From the NCBI RefSeq assembly GCF_036884655.1, contig NC_088355.1, forward strand, positions 39,995,001 through 40,059,000: a stretch of 64,000 nt of DNA, written 5' to 3'. Positions 51,771 to 64,000 of the stretch are shown here, piece by piece. The first letter of the stretch is position 1. Every line of letters begins with the position of its first letter. This DNA is from Musa acuminata AAA Group. Taxonomy: Eukaryota; Streptophyta; Magnoliopsida; Zingiberales; Musaceae. Below the pieces are notes generated by a model. It searched no databases, was not told the origin of the DNA, and saw only the letters and a program-made list of their open reading frames with translations. A program made the position numbers and the translations under genes.

Positions 51771-53500
51771 TTCTTGCTGCAGCTGCCATCTATATCACCT
51801 TGCTCGATAATTTTGTATTCAGACTTCACTTCCTTAACGAATTCTTGCTGCTAAGTTATTTTACCTTTATGCTTTGATTATTCTATGATCCATATGTAGA
51901 TAGATAGCATACGAATTCATGGAATGTGGATTAATATTTGTGGCTGATTAGGAAATACTCTGAAGTAGAATAAGTTTTCATCGTCTGCAGCACTATTTTT
52001 ATGTATATCTTGTCGTGACTCCTTTCAATACTATGCTGTGCTTCTTTTCATGTTATCATTTGTATTAGATGGTAGCAACCAGTCTCCAAATTGGACATTT
52101 TGCTGGTTCGCAGTCGAATCTAACTATAAAGCATATCTTTACGGATTGAATTTGACCGTGAGGCAGATCCTTTCACTATGATGCAATTAAATATGATCTT
52201 AAAATATCCCTCTACGATGATATAATTGAATCTGATGGTAAAATATCTCCTATCTCTAAAACGTTATCGATCCAAGACAAATGGGTAGGGTTACCCAACA
52301 CCACCCATGCATCGTTGACCGACGCTTGCTTATCGTTGTTATCGAGATATACTGGTTGGTCAATGCGTCAGGTTGTCATTTCGATAATGATGTGGTTGTC
52401 ATCTAGTTTCAGAGTTCAGATTTGTCCGGCACCAAACGCCAGTGCGCATCCTTTCCTAACGAACAAGCAAGAAGAAGGAAGACATAGAGAGAGAGAGAGA
52501 GAGAGAAGACAGATGTGCAGGGCCGGCCCCTTCATTTCTCATGCATTCATCCCTCACAATCCAATATAGAAAACCTATGCCAGCAAAGACCAAATAATTC
52601 CTTTAGTAGTATGATATTATATACAAAGGTGGTGGATAGATATGCCGATCTGACTTTATTAATCCAACTGTAGTAATCTAATATTATATAGAAGACACAT
52701 CGTTCAGACTTTATTGATCCATCCAACCGGACGTCGTCGGAGAGAGGAACTTTCGTATATACCGTCGACCGAGAGAAGAAGAAGATATTTCTGGGGTTGG
52801 TGCGTGGTCCATGCATCGCATTAATTAGCGTTTGCTGTCAAAGCCTTTCGTGGTCCATCGAACAAGCAACAATGGATGTTGGGCTGCTGATGGATTCTCT
52901 CCGTCACGGCAATCAGTTTTGTCGCGGCTATAAATACTCTATCCAGCTCATACGAGTGGTAAGAGTACGATTAGGAGGGGTTCTCCACTCCGAACCGAAG
53001 ACAAATGCGATCAAAGAGTCGTATACAAATCGATTGATTTGATTTGATTTGATTTGATTGATTCATTCTCCTTGTGTCCCATTCATTGTCATAGATTCTA
53101 TTCGTATGGTGCTGAAATGCCGTGCTGGCGACTTTGTCTTTTAGATCTGATGATGCATATATCGGTATGTCAGTACACTCGGAATCTCAATCACTACGAT
53201 TAGCTGCTGACAGATAAAATCAGTCATGCGAATCTCTTGCATTGGTGGGAAGGATGTAAGGTTGGACCTGCACCTTCGATAATGAATCAATCGGATCGAT
53301 TCATTAGTCAACGATATTCGTGACATCATTCGTTACAATGGCATTGATCGACTAATCACGAACATTACTATTTTACAAAAATAAATCAAATTAAAAAAAA
53401 TTGATGGATACGATTTTTTTAGATACGTTGTAATGGCATCGATCGATCAATCCTTTTTTTTTCTCTCTTTATATTATTATCTTTGTTTCTTTTTTTATTA
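51771..53500. other. Spacer downstream of the ABCA7-like gene
   Basis: Contains the ABCA7 3' UTR, a GA run near 52482-52506, an orphan TATA-like site at 52928-52936 and a (TGATT)n pentanucleotide run at about 53034-53062. No gene is supported. Confidence 0.55.
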
Positions 53501-53559
53501 TTTAATAATTATTTATACATGATAAAATAGGTTTCTCTCTCGAAACAGTTTTTCAAAAA

Positions 53560-55850
53560 TTGATTGGTATTTAAATATTTGAAAAAATATTACAAGGAAA
53601 CTATTACATTTTAGCGAAAATGAGGAAAACTAAAGAAAATAGGAAAAAAAATAAACTATTACAAAAAAAAAATCATAGATTGTTCAAATGCTGTTAAAAA
53701 TATAGAAAAACATGAAGAAAATAGAAAACACAAAGATTGTTCAGGCTCTAAAAGATAAAAAAAAATAAAAAAATATCTAAATTAGAAATTTTATTATAGC
53801 GATCCATCTGGTGGCAATTGAGAGCTTTTCTAAAAATTTCATATGATTTATATAACTCCTTTAGATCGATACTCTGGGTCCAATCAAAATCAAGATATCG
53901 TATACCATGAGTTAATTTTTGTGAATCATACGTTTATCATGGTTTGTTGACATATTTAAAAGCTAAAATGTCAAAACACAGAATCCATCATGTTTTGTTG
54001 AAAATGAGAAAATAAAAAGATACTAAACTGTTCATATACTGAATAAATAAATAAAAAATTAAAATATTTTCTAAATTATAACATTTATTATAGAGGTCCA
54101 TCCGATTATAATTGAAAACTTTTTTAAAAAATTTTAATTTTGACTATAAACCTCTATAACATATTTTCTAATTTAGAGATTTATTTTTTTGATAATTTCT
54201 AGAATTTTTCAGAATTTGAATAGTTTGATGTTTACTTATTTTCTCCATCTTTTTTTTTTCATTTTCACCAAAACATGATTTACAATATTTTTTGACATTT
54301 GAGTTTCTAAATATATCCATAAGCTATCGGAAAAAATTGGTTAAAAAAAATTAAATCTTAGTATGTGATACCTTGATTTTGGTTTAGACCCCAAAATCGA
54401 AGTATCAACCCTAAGGAATAGTCCAAATATTATGAAATGTTCTGGAAAACTTTTAATTTCGACTATATTAACTCTATAACATATTTTTTCTAATTTAGAG
54501 ATTTATTTATTTTTATTTATTTATTTTTCAAAATATGAATAGTTTTTGTTTTCTTATTTTCTCTATTTTTTATTTTCACTAAACCATGATGCTTTTATGC
54601 AAGGTTGACATTTTAGCTTCTAAATATGTCTTTAAACTATGAAAAAAATTGATAAAAAAATTAAATCCTAGTATATGATACCTTGACTTTGGTCCAAATG
54701 AGCAAATGTCTATGAGCTATAACATATTTTCTAATTTAGAGATTTTTTATACTTTTTAGATTTTTCAAAATATGAGTAGTATAATGTTTTTCTTTTTTCT
54801 TATTTTTTTTATTTTCATCAAAATATGATGCTTTTATGTAATGGTTTTGAACATTTGAGTTTTTAAATATGTCCCTAAGATGTGATAAAAGGCTGATAAA
54901 AAAGTCAAATCATGATATACGATATCCTCATTCTATTTAAACCTCAAAAATCAAAATATAAATTTCAAAGAATGGTCCAAATGCTATAAAATTTTTAGGA
55001 AAGCTTTCAATCTCGATCATATGGACCTTATAACATATTTTTATAATTTAAAGATTTTTGATATTTTTTAGGTTTTTTAAAAATCTAAATAGTTATTTTC
55101 TCCATCTTTTTTAAATTTTCACCATGATATATGTATGTAATATTTTTTTATAATTGTATTTTTAAATATGTCCCTAAGCTATGATAAAAAGTTTATCAAA
55201 AAAGGTTAAATCCTAATATACGATATCCTGATTTTGGTTAGACCCAAAATTAGAGTATCAACCTTAAGAAGGAATGATTCAAATACTATGAAATTTTTAA
55301 GATATCTTTTAGTTTTGACTATATGGATCTCTATAACATATTTTTTAATTTAGATTTTTAATATTTTTTTTAATTTTTTATAATATAAAAAATAGTTTAA
55401 TATTTTCTTATTTTCTCTATTTTTTATTTCTACCAAAACATGATCTCTTTATGCAATGTTTTTGATATCTAAGCTTTTAGATATATCCTTAGACTATGGT
55501 AAAAGGTTGATAAAAAATTTAAAACATGATATATGATACCATGATTTTGGTTAGACCCCAAAATTCAAGTATCAATCTCAAAGAATGATCTAAATACTAT
55601 AAAATTTTCAGAAAAACTTTTAATTTTTACCATATGGATCTCTAATTTAGAGTTTTTTTTTAAGAATATCAATAGTTAGGTGGTTTTCTATTTTCTCTAT
55701 CTTTTTCTTATTTTCACCAAAAACATGATTTTTTATGTAATGTTTTTTTTTCTTTCCCAAAGGTATGATAAAAATTAGGTCTAAAAAAATTAACTCTTTT
55801 GGTATCTGATAACCTAATTTGAACAATATTTCTTGTTTCCTCAAACCAAA
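53560..55850. repeat. ~300-bp AT-rich tandem repeat array with inverted first section
   Basis: An anchor phrase (variants of ccttgattttggttagacc) recurs at 54371, 54681, 54926, 55227 and 55539, spacings of about 310, 245, 301 and 312. Around each lies the same order of phrases: ctataacatattttctaattt, then a t-rich block, ttttcaccaaaacatgat, aaatatgtccctaagctatg, the anchor, and aaatactatgaaattttt. The reverse complement of these phrases occupies about 53560-54110, with a palindromic junction near 54115. Copies are diverged, with no open frame. Confidence 0.85.
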
Positions 55851-56960
55851 TCAACAATGGGCATTTTATCGTAACTTCTGAACAGTGTGTATGCTAACTT
55901 GTGTTTATACATAAAAAAACGTAACTGACGGATTTTTTTTAGGATTATTTTAGATACATGAAAAACATAAATTACATACATAAAAATCACAACTGATGGA
56001 GTATTTTTGGGTTTCAAGTTTTCAACTCACGCAGGAAATTTTTTATAACTATGGTATAAATCATTATCGAGTAACTCCTTATTAGAAGTCGATGACGATA
56101 GCGATAGAAGTTGATGGTGAGATGCATTAGAACTCGATAGCACCATAAGAATTTGACGATGGCAGAAGAGACTCTGACGATAGTGTTAGAAACCTTAAAA
56201 CCTTAAAAGGTATATGCGAGTGGATATGAGTGTAAAAGAATTATCAATAACGAAGGTACATACCTATATAGATATTATCAATGTATGTATCAAGTCGAGT
56301 CATGTTATACCAATTTTTTCTTTGATTCAAGCTAATATGAACCGAATTGGTTCTATAAGAGTATACAGTTTGAAAAGGCCATCGGAAAATCAAAGATGTA
56401 GGCTTTTTTTTTTTTTTTTTTTTTTGGAGAATTCACCATAGAATTTTATTTCTTTCTATGTATATATATATTCTCGTTGGAATATGATTCGAGGCATTAG
56501 CATTTTACTAGGGACCAATACTTATATTCCGTGCAAAAGATTTGACTTGGTATAAGAAGGATAAACTTTAGACTTATACCTATCGATAAAAATCATCAAA
56601 ACATTATAATAATTAAAAATATATTAAAAAAATTGACAAATTTTTTTAGAGGTATTCTAAATATTTTTAAAATTAAAAATATTATTAGAAAAAAAATAAA
56701 AATAAAAGAGAAGATACTTTTGAAAATTAAAAAATGTTATTAGAAAAAAAATAAAATAAAAGGGAAGATACTTTTGAAACACATTCAAGATATGAACATT
56801 TTATAGAAAAATCGCCCTTCAAATTTACATTCCATGCGACCCTAAAATCCATCAATCCGCATACGACGCCGTTTAGTTGCACCTGCTCATCTAAATCGCC
56901 GCGGTGTCATTCGTTGGCCGTCTTCGGAACATCCAAGGAGCCCTTCCCTCCCCCTTTGGT
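55851..56960. other. AT-rich spacer upstream of the HIR gene
   Basis: Includes a T run (about 56404-56425) and a short tandem duplication of a block containing gagaagatacttttgaaa (56685-56780). Composition shifts sharply to GC-richer sequence at about 56820, the likely promoter of the HIR gene. No gene is supported. Confidence 0.55.
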
Positions 56961-56969
56961 TTTCCGCCC

Positions 56970-58790
56970 CTATAATTCCCCCTTCCTCTGCCGTCGGGCG
57001 GCGCGATCCATCTTCTCTGCCAATTCGCTTTACAAGGCGAGGTAATTGGACCTCTCTCCCCTCTTTCTTCTACTTCGTCTTGAAATAATAAGCATCCGAG
57101 TCCCGATTGCCGTGCGCCTTAGGTTTGTCATCGCTCGGATCTCGTGTCTTCAGTAAATTTGATTTTGTATGGCTTTCTATTTGATCGGAAAGAATGACTT
57201 CTCATTTCTAGTGCTTACGGAGGATTTTTGGAATCGCATCTCTGGGTTCAATCATCAATTGAATTTATAATTTAGTAGTTTTGGTGAGAGGTGGGGTTTG
57301 ACATGGGGCTATAACTCTTCTTTTGCTTTTGTATGAAGCGGAGTATGCGCCTTGGGTGCTTGACTATTCTTCTTCCTCCTTCCTTTGATCTTTCCTCAAT
57401 CTGTTGCCTAGGTTCGTGGTTCATGATTATTTCGGAATATTACCGCAACTTTGTTCACCAAACTTCTCTTGCTCACCATTTACCCCTTTCTTTTCTGTTC
57501 GCCCTAATTGTTTAAAGTGCCAGCAACCATTGGTCGCGCCTGGATTTTTGTTTTTTTCTTGTGGGAATGGGAATTGAACATTTTCGCTGCGACTTGTATC
57601 ACTTGCCCCCTGGTTGTAATATAGTTTTATATATATATACATACATACATACATACATACAACATGCATACATACTATGTATGTATGATGTGTTTATGTA
57701 TGACTAGGAATTTATTGGCTGACACCACCTAGTGGATCTCTGGATCTCCCACTTGGATGAGGTTGATGACTTGCATCGTTGACTTACTATGGGCCGTTGG
57801 TTCTTTAAATGTTCATCCTTCTTCGTTTCTTTATTCATCCAAATTTCATCTTGATATTGTGATTTGCAGCCTCTGGCGTTCTGTTTTCTGACAACTTTTC
57901 GTGACAAAGGTGATTTCCTAATATCCTGATCTTTTCGATGACGTCACTTGTTTATCTCATATCTGCAACTTAGGATCAATAACCTGATATGGTGCCTGCT
58001 ATGGTACCGCCTACTTCTTAGAGAGTCTTTCTGGGAATCAGGATTTTGGATTTTACTTGTTCTCAAGGGCTGTTATTGCAGATTTGAATTAAATATCTTT
58101 TAGAAGCACCTATATTCTTGTTCTTATTTGTTATCCAGTGATCATATAAAAATAGTTGGTGCTATGTTTTATGTTTATGACGTTCAGAATTTTGTTTTTG
58201 TTTCTGTGCTGTTAGCCACAGTAAATACCTAGAATTCGATGTGACCTGACTTAATGTTGCTGCATAATTTTTTCAGTTTCCCCCTCCCTTTTACTGTTGT
58301 TGTAATTTGCAGATTCAATGCTCTGATCTTGTGTCAAAGCTTGAAGATATTTTAAACAACATCATTCTTTTCAAACAACAATATGGGATTGTTGGATAGG
58401 GGATCCATGCAGGCTTCCAAGTGGCCATGTCTTAAGTCACTCAATTTGAATTTTTTTCACTTAGTTTATGAATCACAGCCAGGCATAAGGTGACATTAAC
58501 CCTGTGAATGTTTCTGACACAGTAACATTATTTATGTAAGTTAGATCGGATGAGTTTCTGGATTGTTAAAGGTACAGAATTCCTTGTAGAACAAGAGTTA
58601 AGATCATCTGAACAATTTTTTGACTTTCTGCTTGTTAACTTGACTGAGTAAATCCACTGTGAAGTTACTTGCGTTGCTTTGCACAGGAATGACAACATGT
58701 TTGTTTTGACTTTATTAGCATTAAGATAGCTAATTATTGGTTAATATAGGTTAATCCTGTTTCATACAATTTTCTTATACAGAGAAAGAA
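56970..58790 (+). other. Probable HIR leader: non-coding exon 1 and 5'-UTR intron
   Basis: A CCTATAATTCC core-promoter-like phrase near 56969 precedes a GC-rich leader that ends in aaggcgag with a GT donor at 57042. The acceptor ttcttatacag ends at 58782, eight bases before the ATG. This gives a 5'-UTR intron of about 1.74 kb. Extra leader exons inside it (for instance near 57870-57909) are possible. A (TACA)n run lies at about 57640-57662. Confidence 0.5.
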
Positions 58791-61469
58791 ATGGGGCAAG
58801 CTCTGGGTTGTGTACAAGTGGACCAGTCAACTGTTGCCGTTAGAGAAACTTTTGGAAAGTTTGATGAGATTCTTGATCCTGGGTGTCATTTCTTGCCCTG
58901 GTGTATAGGGAGGCAAATTGCTGGGTATCTTTCACTGCGTGTGCAGCAACTTGATGTCCGTTGTGAAACAAAGACAAAGGTTTGTGGCCCTGAACTTCAT
59001 TCTTTGCTTATCTGTATTCGTCATTTAATAGGAATAATTTTCAGTTAATTTGAGCTATTCTACGTACACATTACTTTTAAAGTACTCATATGTGTCATTT
59101 TTCTTATTTCTTTCTATCTCCTATTATGATCTTTAATTAATGCTGGATATAAATGTTTCTGTTGTAGCTACTATATCCATTATGATTCTTGTGGTGCTTC
59201 AGGATAACGTGTTTGTCACCGTTGTTGCGTCTGTTCAATACCGTGCTCTCGCTGAGAAGGCATCTGATGCTTTCTACAGGCTTAGCAACACAAGAGAACA
59301 AATTCAATCCTATGTTTTCGATGGTAAGTTTACATAGTTTGACGATTGAGCTATTATTCAATGCACCAACTCATATTCTTTCAAATAATTTCTGATCCCA
59401 TATTACTAATTGTATAAGAATTGATCATGAAGTGTCCTGATTGCTTGAGCTAGTCTTTCATTTGTCGAGATAATTTGTTCTGATTGTAACATACGATAAT
59501 CTGTGGCAATGATGTTAGTACTGATGCTATCTATATATTCAAGGGCTTGGAGACTCAATTGATTCGATCTTCTAGTACTCGTGCTGTATCCCCAAGGGGC
59601 TTGAATATATATGATTTTGCACTATTAATTGTTTTATGTATGAAATGATATGGAATACATGGAGAAGATTTTCTTTCTTAGCTCTCATCAGTTATTACCA
59701 TGTGATAACTTTACGGCCCCATCAATATTTATACTTTGTTACTTCCATAGGAAAATCAACATGGTAGCTTATTTTATGACAAATTTCAGTACACCCAAGC
59801 TTATCAGTTGATGCTAGTGATTTTTGGATTCAACCTTTCAATTCAAAATATCTACCAAATTGCTTAGTCAAACACCTACAATTTTTTTGTATAAATGGGA
59901 TGTTATGGTATAAGATCAATTGTTAAGTAGGTATTTTAGCACTTGGGACACTAGGAAGCTAGTGGAGCATTTGCAATTTCTTCAGTCTGTGGCTGATGAA
60001 AATGTTCAGATATGAATACTCCACTAGAATCATGGATAGTGCTTTTCTCATGCTATCTACTTTCTAACGAATGTACACTTGTCAATTTCATGATTTTAGA
60101 TTATAGACAAGGTACATGTGTGAAGGTTTGTATCAGATATGTTCATTTCACAACCACTTGACATCGTGGAGGCAGGTCACTTGCATTGATAAAATTGGCT
60201 GTTTCTGGATGGAAGGCTTATGACGAGAGGAGTTTTAATATCAATGTTTCTAAGAAGCGTAAGAATTGCAAATAGCAATCTAGCTTGTAAGAACACGCAT
60301 TATCATCCATTTATAATGATGTGTCAAAAACAAAGAAAATACATGTAATGAAAGTCAAAATGGAGTTATAAAAACCATATCACAGAAACAGTATGAACAT
60401 CTTATTTTCTGTCCTCTCTTGTTGCATCATATGTCAATAAGCATAGCTTTGTATCTTGAGTCTTTTTGAACTTTTCCTTCCCATTCTCAATACCCTTTGG
60501 ACTTTGCTTTTCGGGCTTCTGATGCCAGTCCTTAGTGGTCATGTTCATAATTTTTTTGCTGGACAAGGAATACAAATTCAAGTTATTCCATTGACCAAAA
60601 AGTGAATCGTTATTATATCTGAAACTTGAAATTTGATTCTGTGAATAATTTAAGTATTTGCTGATTTTCAGTCATCAGGGCTAGTGTTCCAAAGCTGAAC
60701 TTGGATGATGCATTTGAACAAAAGAATGATATTGCTAAAGCTGTAGAAGATGAGCTTGAAAAGGTAGTCCATGCTTGTTAATGAGTAATTGAGTATATCT
60801 CACTCTTTCATACTTTACTGACATGATTTCTCTGCATATAGGCAATGTCAATGTATGGGTATGAGATTGTTCAAACCTTGATTGTGGATATTGAACCTGA
60901 TGAACATGTCAAGAGGGCAATGAATGAGATTAATGCAGGCAAGTGGTTTATAGTTTAGAGTGTTGATGAACCCTAGTTTTCGTGGCATTCTCTGACTAAT
61001 TACTCCAGTAAATATGTGCTTTGCATCTATTATACTGTACATTTATTGTTGTTGTTATTATTATTGTAACTAATGTCCTTTATGTTTTTATTTTTAATTC
61101 ATTACACCAGCTGCTCGGCTGCGGGTGGCAGCTAATGAGAAAGCTGAAGCTGAAAAGATACTGCAGATCAAACGAGCAGAAGGAGATGCTGAATCAAAGT
61201 ACTTGGCCGGATTAGGTATAGCAAGACAACGCCAGGCCATTGTGGATGGCCTGAGAGATAGCGTGCTTGCTTTCTCAGTAAATGTACCAGGAACAACAGC
61301 CAAGGATGTCATGGACATGGTCTTAGTGACGCAATACTTTGATACCATGAAGGAGATTGGAGCCTCCTCGAAGTCCTCTTCTGTGTTCATCCCCCATGGG
61401 CCCGGAGCTGTGAGAGACATTGCTACTCAGATCAGGGATGGCCTTCTTCAAGCCAATACACTTCAGTAA
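58791..61469 (+). CDS. HIR1: Hypersensitive-induced reaction (HIR) protein, SPFH/band 7 family
   Basis: Exons 58791-58979, 59203-59323, 60672-60763, 60842-60938, 61111-61469 join to 285 aa, the usual HIR length. The N-terminus MGQALGC carries Gly2 for myristoylation and Cys7 for palmitoylation, anchoring it on the inner face of the plasma membrane. The SPFH/band 7 domain follows ([32 protein letters not shown]). A coiled-coil-prone stretch ([20 protein letters not shown]) precedes the conserved C-terminus ([20 protein letters not shown]). HIR proteins oligomerise in membrane microdomains and contribute to resistance-protein-triggered cell death. Intron 4 uses a GC donor (GCAG|GCAAGT) instead of GT. 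A poly(A) signal AATAAA lies near 61716. Family assignment is firm; which HIR paralogue is uncertain. Confidence 0.95.
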
Positions 61470-62390
61470 GAGGAAGAAGGAGACACGGGTCCATGTTCCG
61501 GAGACTTTGCCGTAATGTTTGGGTATTTAAACCTTTTAAGTAGTGTTTGATTTAAGTGTGCCGTGGATGTATAAATAATGCAGCAGTTAATATCTGTGTC
61601 TGTGGTGTCAATAAGTTTCTTGTTAGGGTATACGAGTGTATTGGTCTATTTTGCTCTTAGCAATGAATGCCTTGTGAATTTGGTTCTGTAGATATCATCT
61701 TGCTTTCTGTGTTCAATAAAATGATGTAATTACTAAAGCCAGATATGTCGTTAGTTACGGTGATATGATCTGACGACATCGCCGGGCAGAGTTGAACGTC
61801 CCGGTGCTGGTTGTCAGACCTGGGAATCATTCTATTAAACTGCATTTTTGAACATTTATTATTTTTAGTCATCTCGGAGGGGGGGGGGGGGGTGATGAAG
61901 CATCGTGCCCTACCACGAATTCTCATTCGATTGGTTTCCATTCAATACCGGACATTTCCCTTGCAAAATCCAAGTCACCCCTGTGAACGTGCCAAGGGTG
62001 ACATCTCGTGTCACGTGGCCTCCTTTGACCCGACATCTGACGCGTGATTCCGGCGAGAACTCGTGCCAAATAAATATAATTTATAAAAAACAAAATTCAA
62101 TTTCCATCTCGTGATCCGACGGCTCGGATGACGGTACCCGGCCCCCAACGGCTGATGTCGCTCTAGGCCGACCCAATCCCTCTCGTGAGTCGTTGGATCA
62201 TTTTCTTTGTTCCCACAACGGATTAGGGCTCCAACCCATTGGGCGTGCCTCCCCACCCTCCTCCCTCCGCGCATCCCTCCCACCATTTATCTGTCGTTCG
62301 GTCTCTGATTCATTCGGGAAAGCGCCGTCTTCTCTCTCTCTCTCTCTCTTCTGAATCTTCTTTCCGCCGTTTGATATCGATCGACGGAAG
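61470..62390. other. Spacer between the HIR and VDAC genes
   Basis: Contains the HIR 3' UTR, a run of 14 G at 61879-61892, and from about 61980 a GC-richer VDAC promoter and leader with a TC run at 62329-62349. No gene is supported. Confidence 0.6.
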
Positions 62391-62581
62391 ATGGGTCCAG
62401 GTCTCTACTCCGAGATCGGCAAGAAGGCCCGAGGTAGTTCGCCTTTTCTTTTTATTTCTCTCCCATCATTTTTCGTTTTTTTTTTGACGGAAATCTTCGA
62501 ATTTTTCTCCCAGATCTTCTTTACAGGGACTATCAGACGGATCACAAGTTCACCGTCACCACCTGCACCTCAAATGGAGTC
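62391..62581 (+). CDS. VDAC: Mitochondrial outer-membrane porin VDAC (5' part)
   Basis: Two exons, 62391-62433 and 62514-62581, join in phase to 37 residues. MGPGLYSEIGKKARDLLYRD is the N-terminal helix of plant VDAC, followed by the first beta strand with HKFTVTTCTSNGV. The remaining exons are not found before 64000, so the gene runs off the window. VDAC is a 19-strand beta barrel that passes metabolites and ATP/ADP through the outer mitochondrial membrane. The start is certain from family conservation. Confidence 0.93.
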
Positions 62582-64000
62582 GTGAGTGATCGTCTTCTTT
62601 TCTTTTCCTCTTTTTTTTTTTTCCTCTTTGTGTCGGATGCTAGCAGTGCGGTTGTGTCGTTGAAAAATGGATTTGACGTCGTTCGCTTCTGATTATCTTC
62701 TAAATTTCTTTTCCTCGGATCAGTGGATGGTCCATTTGCAGCTCGTCTGTTGTTTAGTTATGTGGTGGTGAGTCAATCTCGAACTCACGTAGACGGCTCT
62801 CTGGTTTTCGTTTTCTTTTTCTTTTTTCCTTTGTAATCTTACAATCTATGACCGAAAGGATCTTGGGATGTTGTGCGACCGTAAGAGTGTGGATGGCTTA
62901 TTTCCTTTTACCCATTTTTTTAGTTTGTCTAGTGGACTCCATTTAAGGGAGATTCTACTTGCGAGAATTAAGAATACGACGCAGGAAAATGCACTTGGAT
63001 TTTTTTCAGTCTCTGTGCAAGTCCTAAGGGGATCTTTTTGAGGTCAGGAGTATCAGTAACTGTGTCTGCAACTGTATATCCATTGCTGCTGTGTGATGTT
63101 TGGTTAAGGTACTTACATCAGAGCACTGGAGCTCTTATCCTTGTTTTGATCGCATTAGACTCTAGGGTGGTACGTTCGACTCTTTCTCTAAAGTAAGGTG
63201 CTTAACAATCAACAGAAATTGTATTGCCCTCAACGTAGCTCGTATGGGAAAAGATACATGTTAAGACTCCGGCTATTCTTGTAGTTATCTTATGTGGAAC
63301 TGTGACCTCTTTTCTTTTTGTGGAAGCGATGGCTAGGTTTTTTGGCATAAGTTACTGGAATGATCACATTTGGATCAGAATATAATTATAGTGATGAATT
63401 ATAAGTCCTTTTTCGTGTGACCGTTAATCTTTTCTGGATAGTTGGGACCTTATGGTTTGTTATTTTATCCTGATTGTTAGTTACTTATTCCGACCAAATG
63501 CCATATATGGATGTATTTTCTGCAGTTGGATGTGGAGTCAGAAAAGTATTGGAACATTTTGGAATTTAATTGGTCTGTTATACGGCTGGAACTGAAATCT
63601 CAAAGTGCAGAGATATTTTTAAGTGTAAGAACCCTCAGTGGCAATGTAGCAGCTTAAGCCACATGTTCATTTTTTTTTGTTTAGAATAGCATGTATTGTG
63701 AATGCTGATGAGAGTTGACAGACTTAAACGTCTATCGGATGCCAATGAGGCCTGTGAAAATGGTGGTTTGATTTAGAAAGTCGCTGCTGAAGCAGAAGGA
63801 AAGGACACATAATATTGAATCATTAATGAAGAAGTATGAGGTGAAGATTATGAGGGTGAGTGACCCAACATCTGATGTTCTCTCTCTATTGGCATTATAG
63901 AAAGACACTTCACAAGATGGAGTGATGGATGAGCTACAGTTATTCCAGTTTAGTCTCATGATCCAATGTCTGACCCTTTTTGAGGACAAGAGAATTGAGA
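62582..64000 (+). other. VDAC intron 2 (continues past the window)
   Basis: It begins with a GTGAGT donor. No matching next VDAC exon is seen in the remaining 1.4 kb. A short plus-strand region at 63765-63890 looks weakly coding (about 40 open codons) but is not assigned to any family. Confidence 0.6.

Overview
This window is nuclear DNA from a flowering plant. The genes are intron-rich with GT-AG splice sites, the spacers are AT-rich, and LTR-retrotransposon, MITE and microsatellite material lies between and inside the genes. Protein style and repeat flavour suggest a monocot, possibly the banana family (Musaceae). That last step is inference from memory, not proof. I rebuilt gene models by hand, joining exons where splice sites, reading phase and known protein families agreed.

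Layout from left to right. (1) 1-3269: AT-rich spacer. (2) 3270-8414 (+): a RING-CH (RINGv, MARCH-type) membrane E3 ligase in 7 coding exons. (3) 8415-10433: spacer with a 256-bp hAT-type MITE that still has its 8-bp target duplication, and a perfect-looking 40-bp hairpin repeat. (4) 10434-18998 (-): a Sep15/selenoprotein F-like ER thioredoxin-fold gene in 4 exons. Its third intron carries a complete 4.6-kb non-autonomous LTR retrotransposon (11588-16163), and its first intron carries a TA-rich relative of the MITE. (5) 20339-24883 (-): a calcineurin-like metallophosphoesterase with C-terminal membrane segments (TMEM62-like) in 4 exons. (6) 24884-31375: accessory stretch with a polypyrimidine block, a diverged direct duplication, a composite GT minisatellite and a decayed Ty3/gypsy pol relic.

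(7) 31376-38603 (-) and 42396-51770 (+): two ABC subfamily A half transporters transcribed divergently. They are an ABCA2-like gene (16 coding exons, 965 aa) and an ABCA7-like gene (18 coding exons, 944 aa). Arabidopsis also keeps ABCA2 beside the ABCA3-8 cluster, so this looks like an old syntenic pair. An antisense RNase H-like relic sits in ABCA2 intron 1. (8) 51771-56960: long AT-rich spacer holding about six copies of a roughly 300-bp tandem repeat, the first part inverted. (9) 58791-61469 (+): a hypersensitive-induced-reaction (HIR, SPFH/band 7) protein with a probable 5'-UTR intron and one GC-AG intron. (10) 62391 to the window end (+): the first two exons of a mitochondrial VDAC porin.

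The genes are independent housekeeping or membrane genes, not an operon-like system. I see no clearly new biological system. The best leads are the young retroelement inside the Sep15-like gene, the conserved ABCA pair, the inverted 300-bp satellite and the composite minisatellite.
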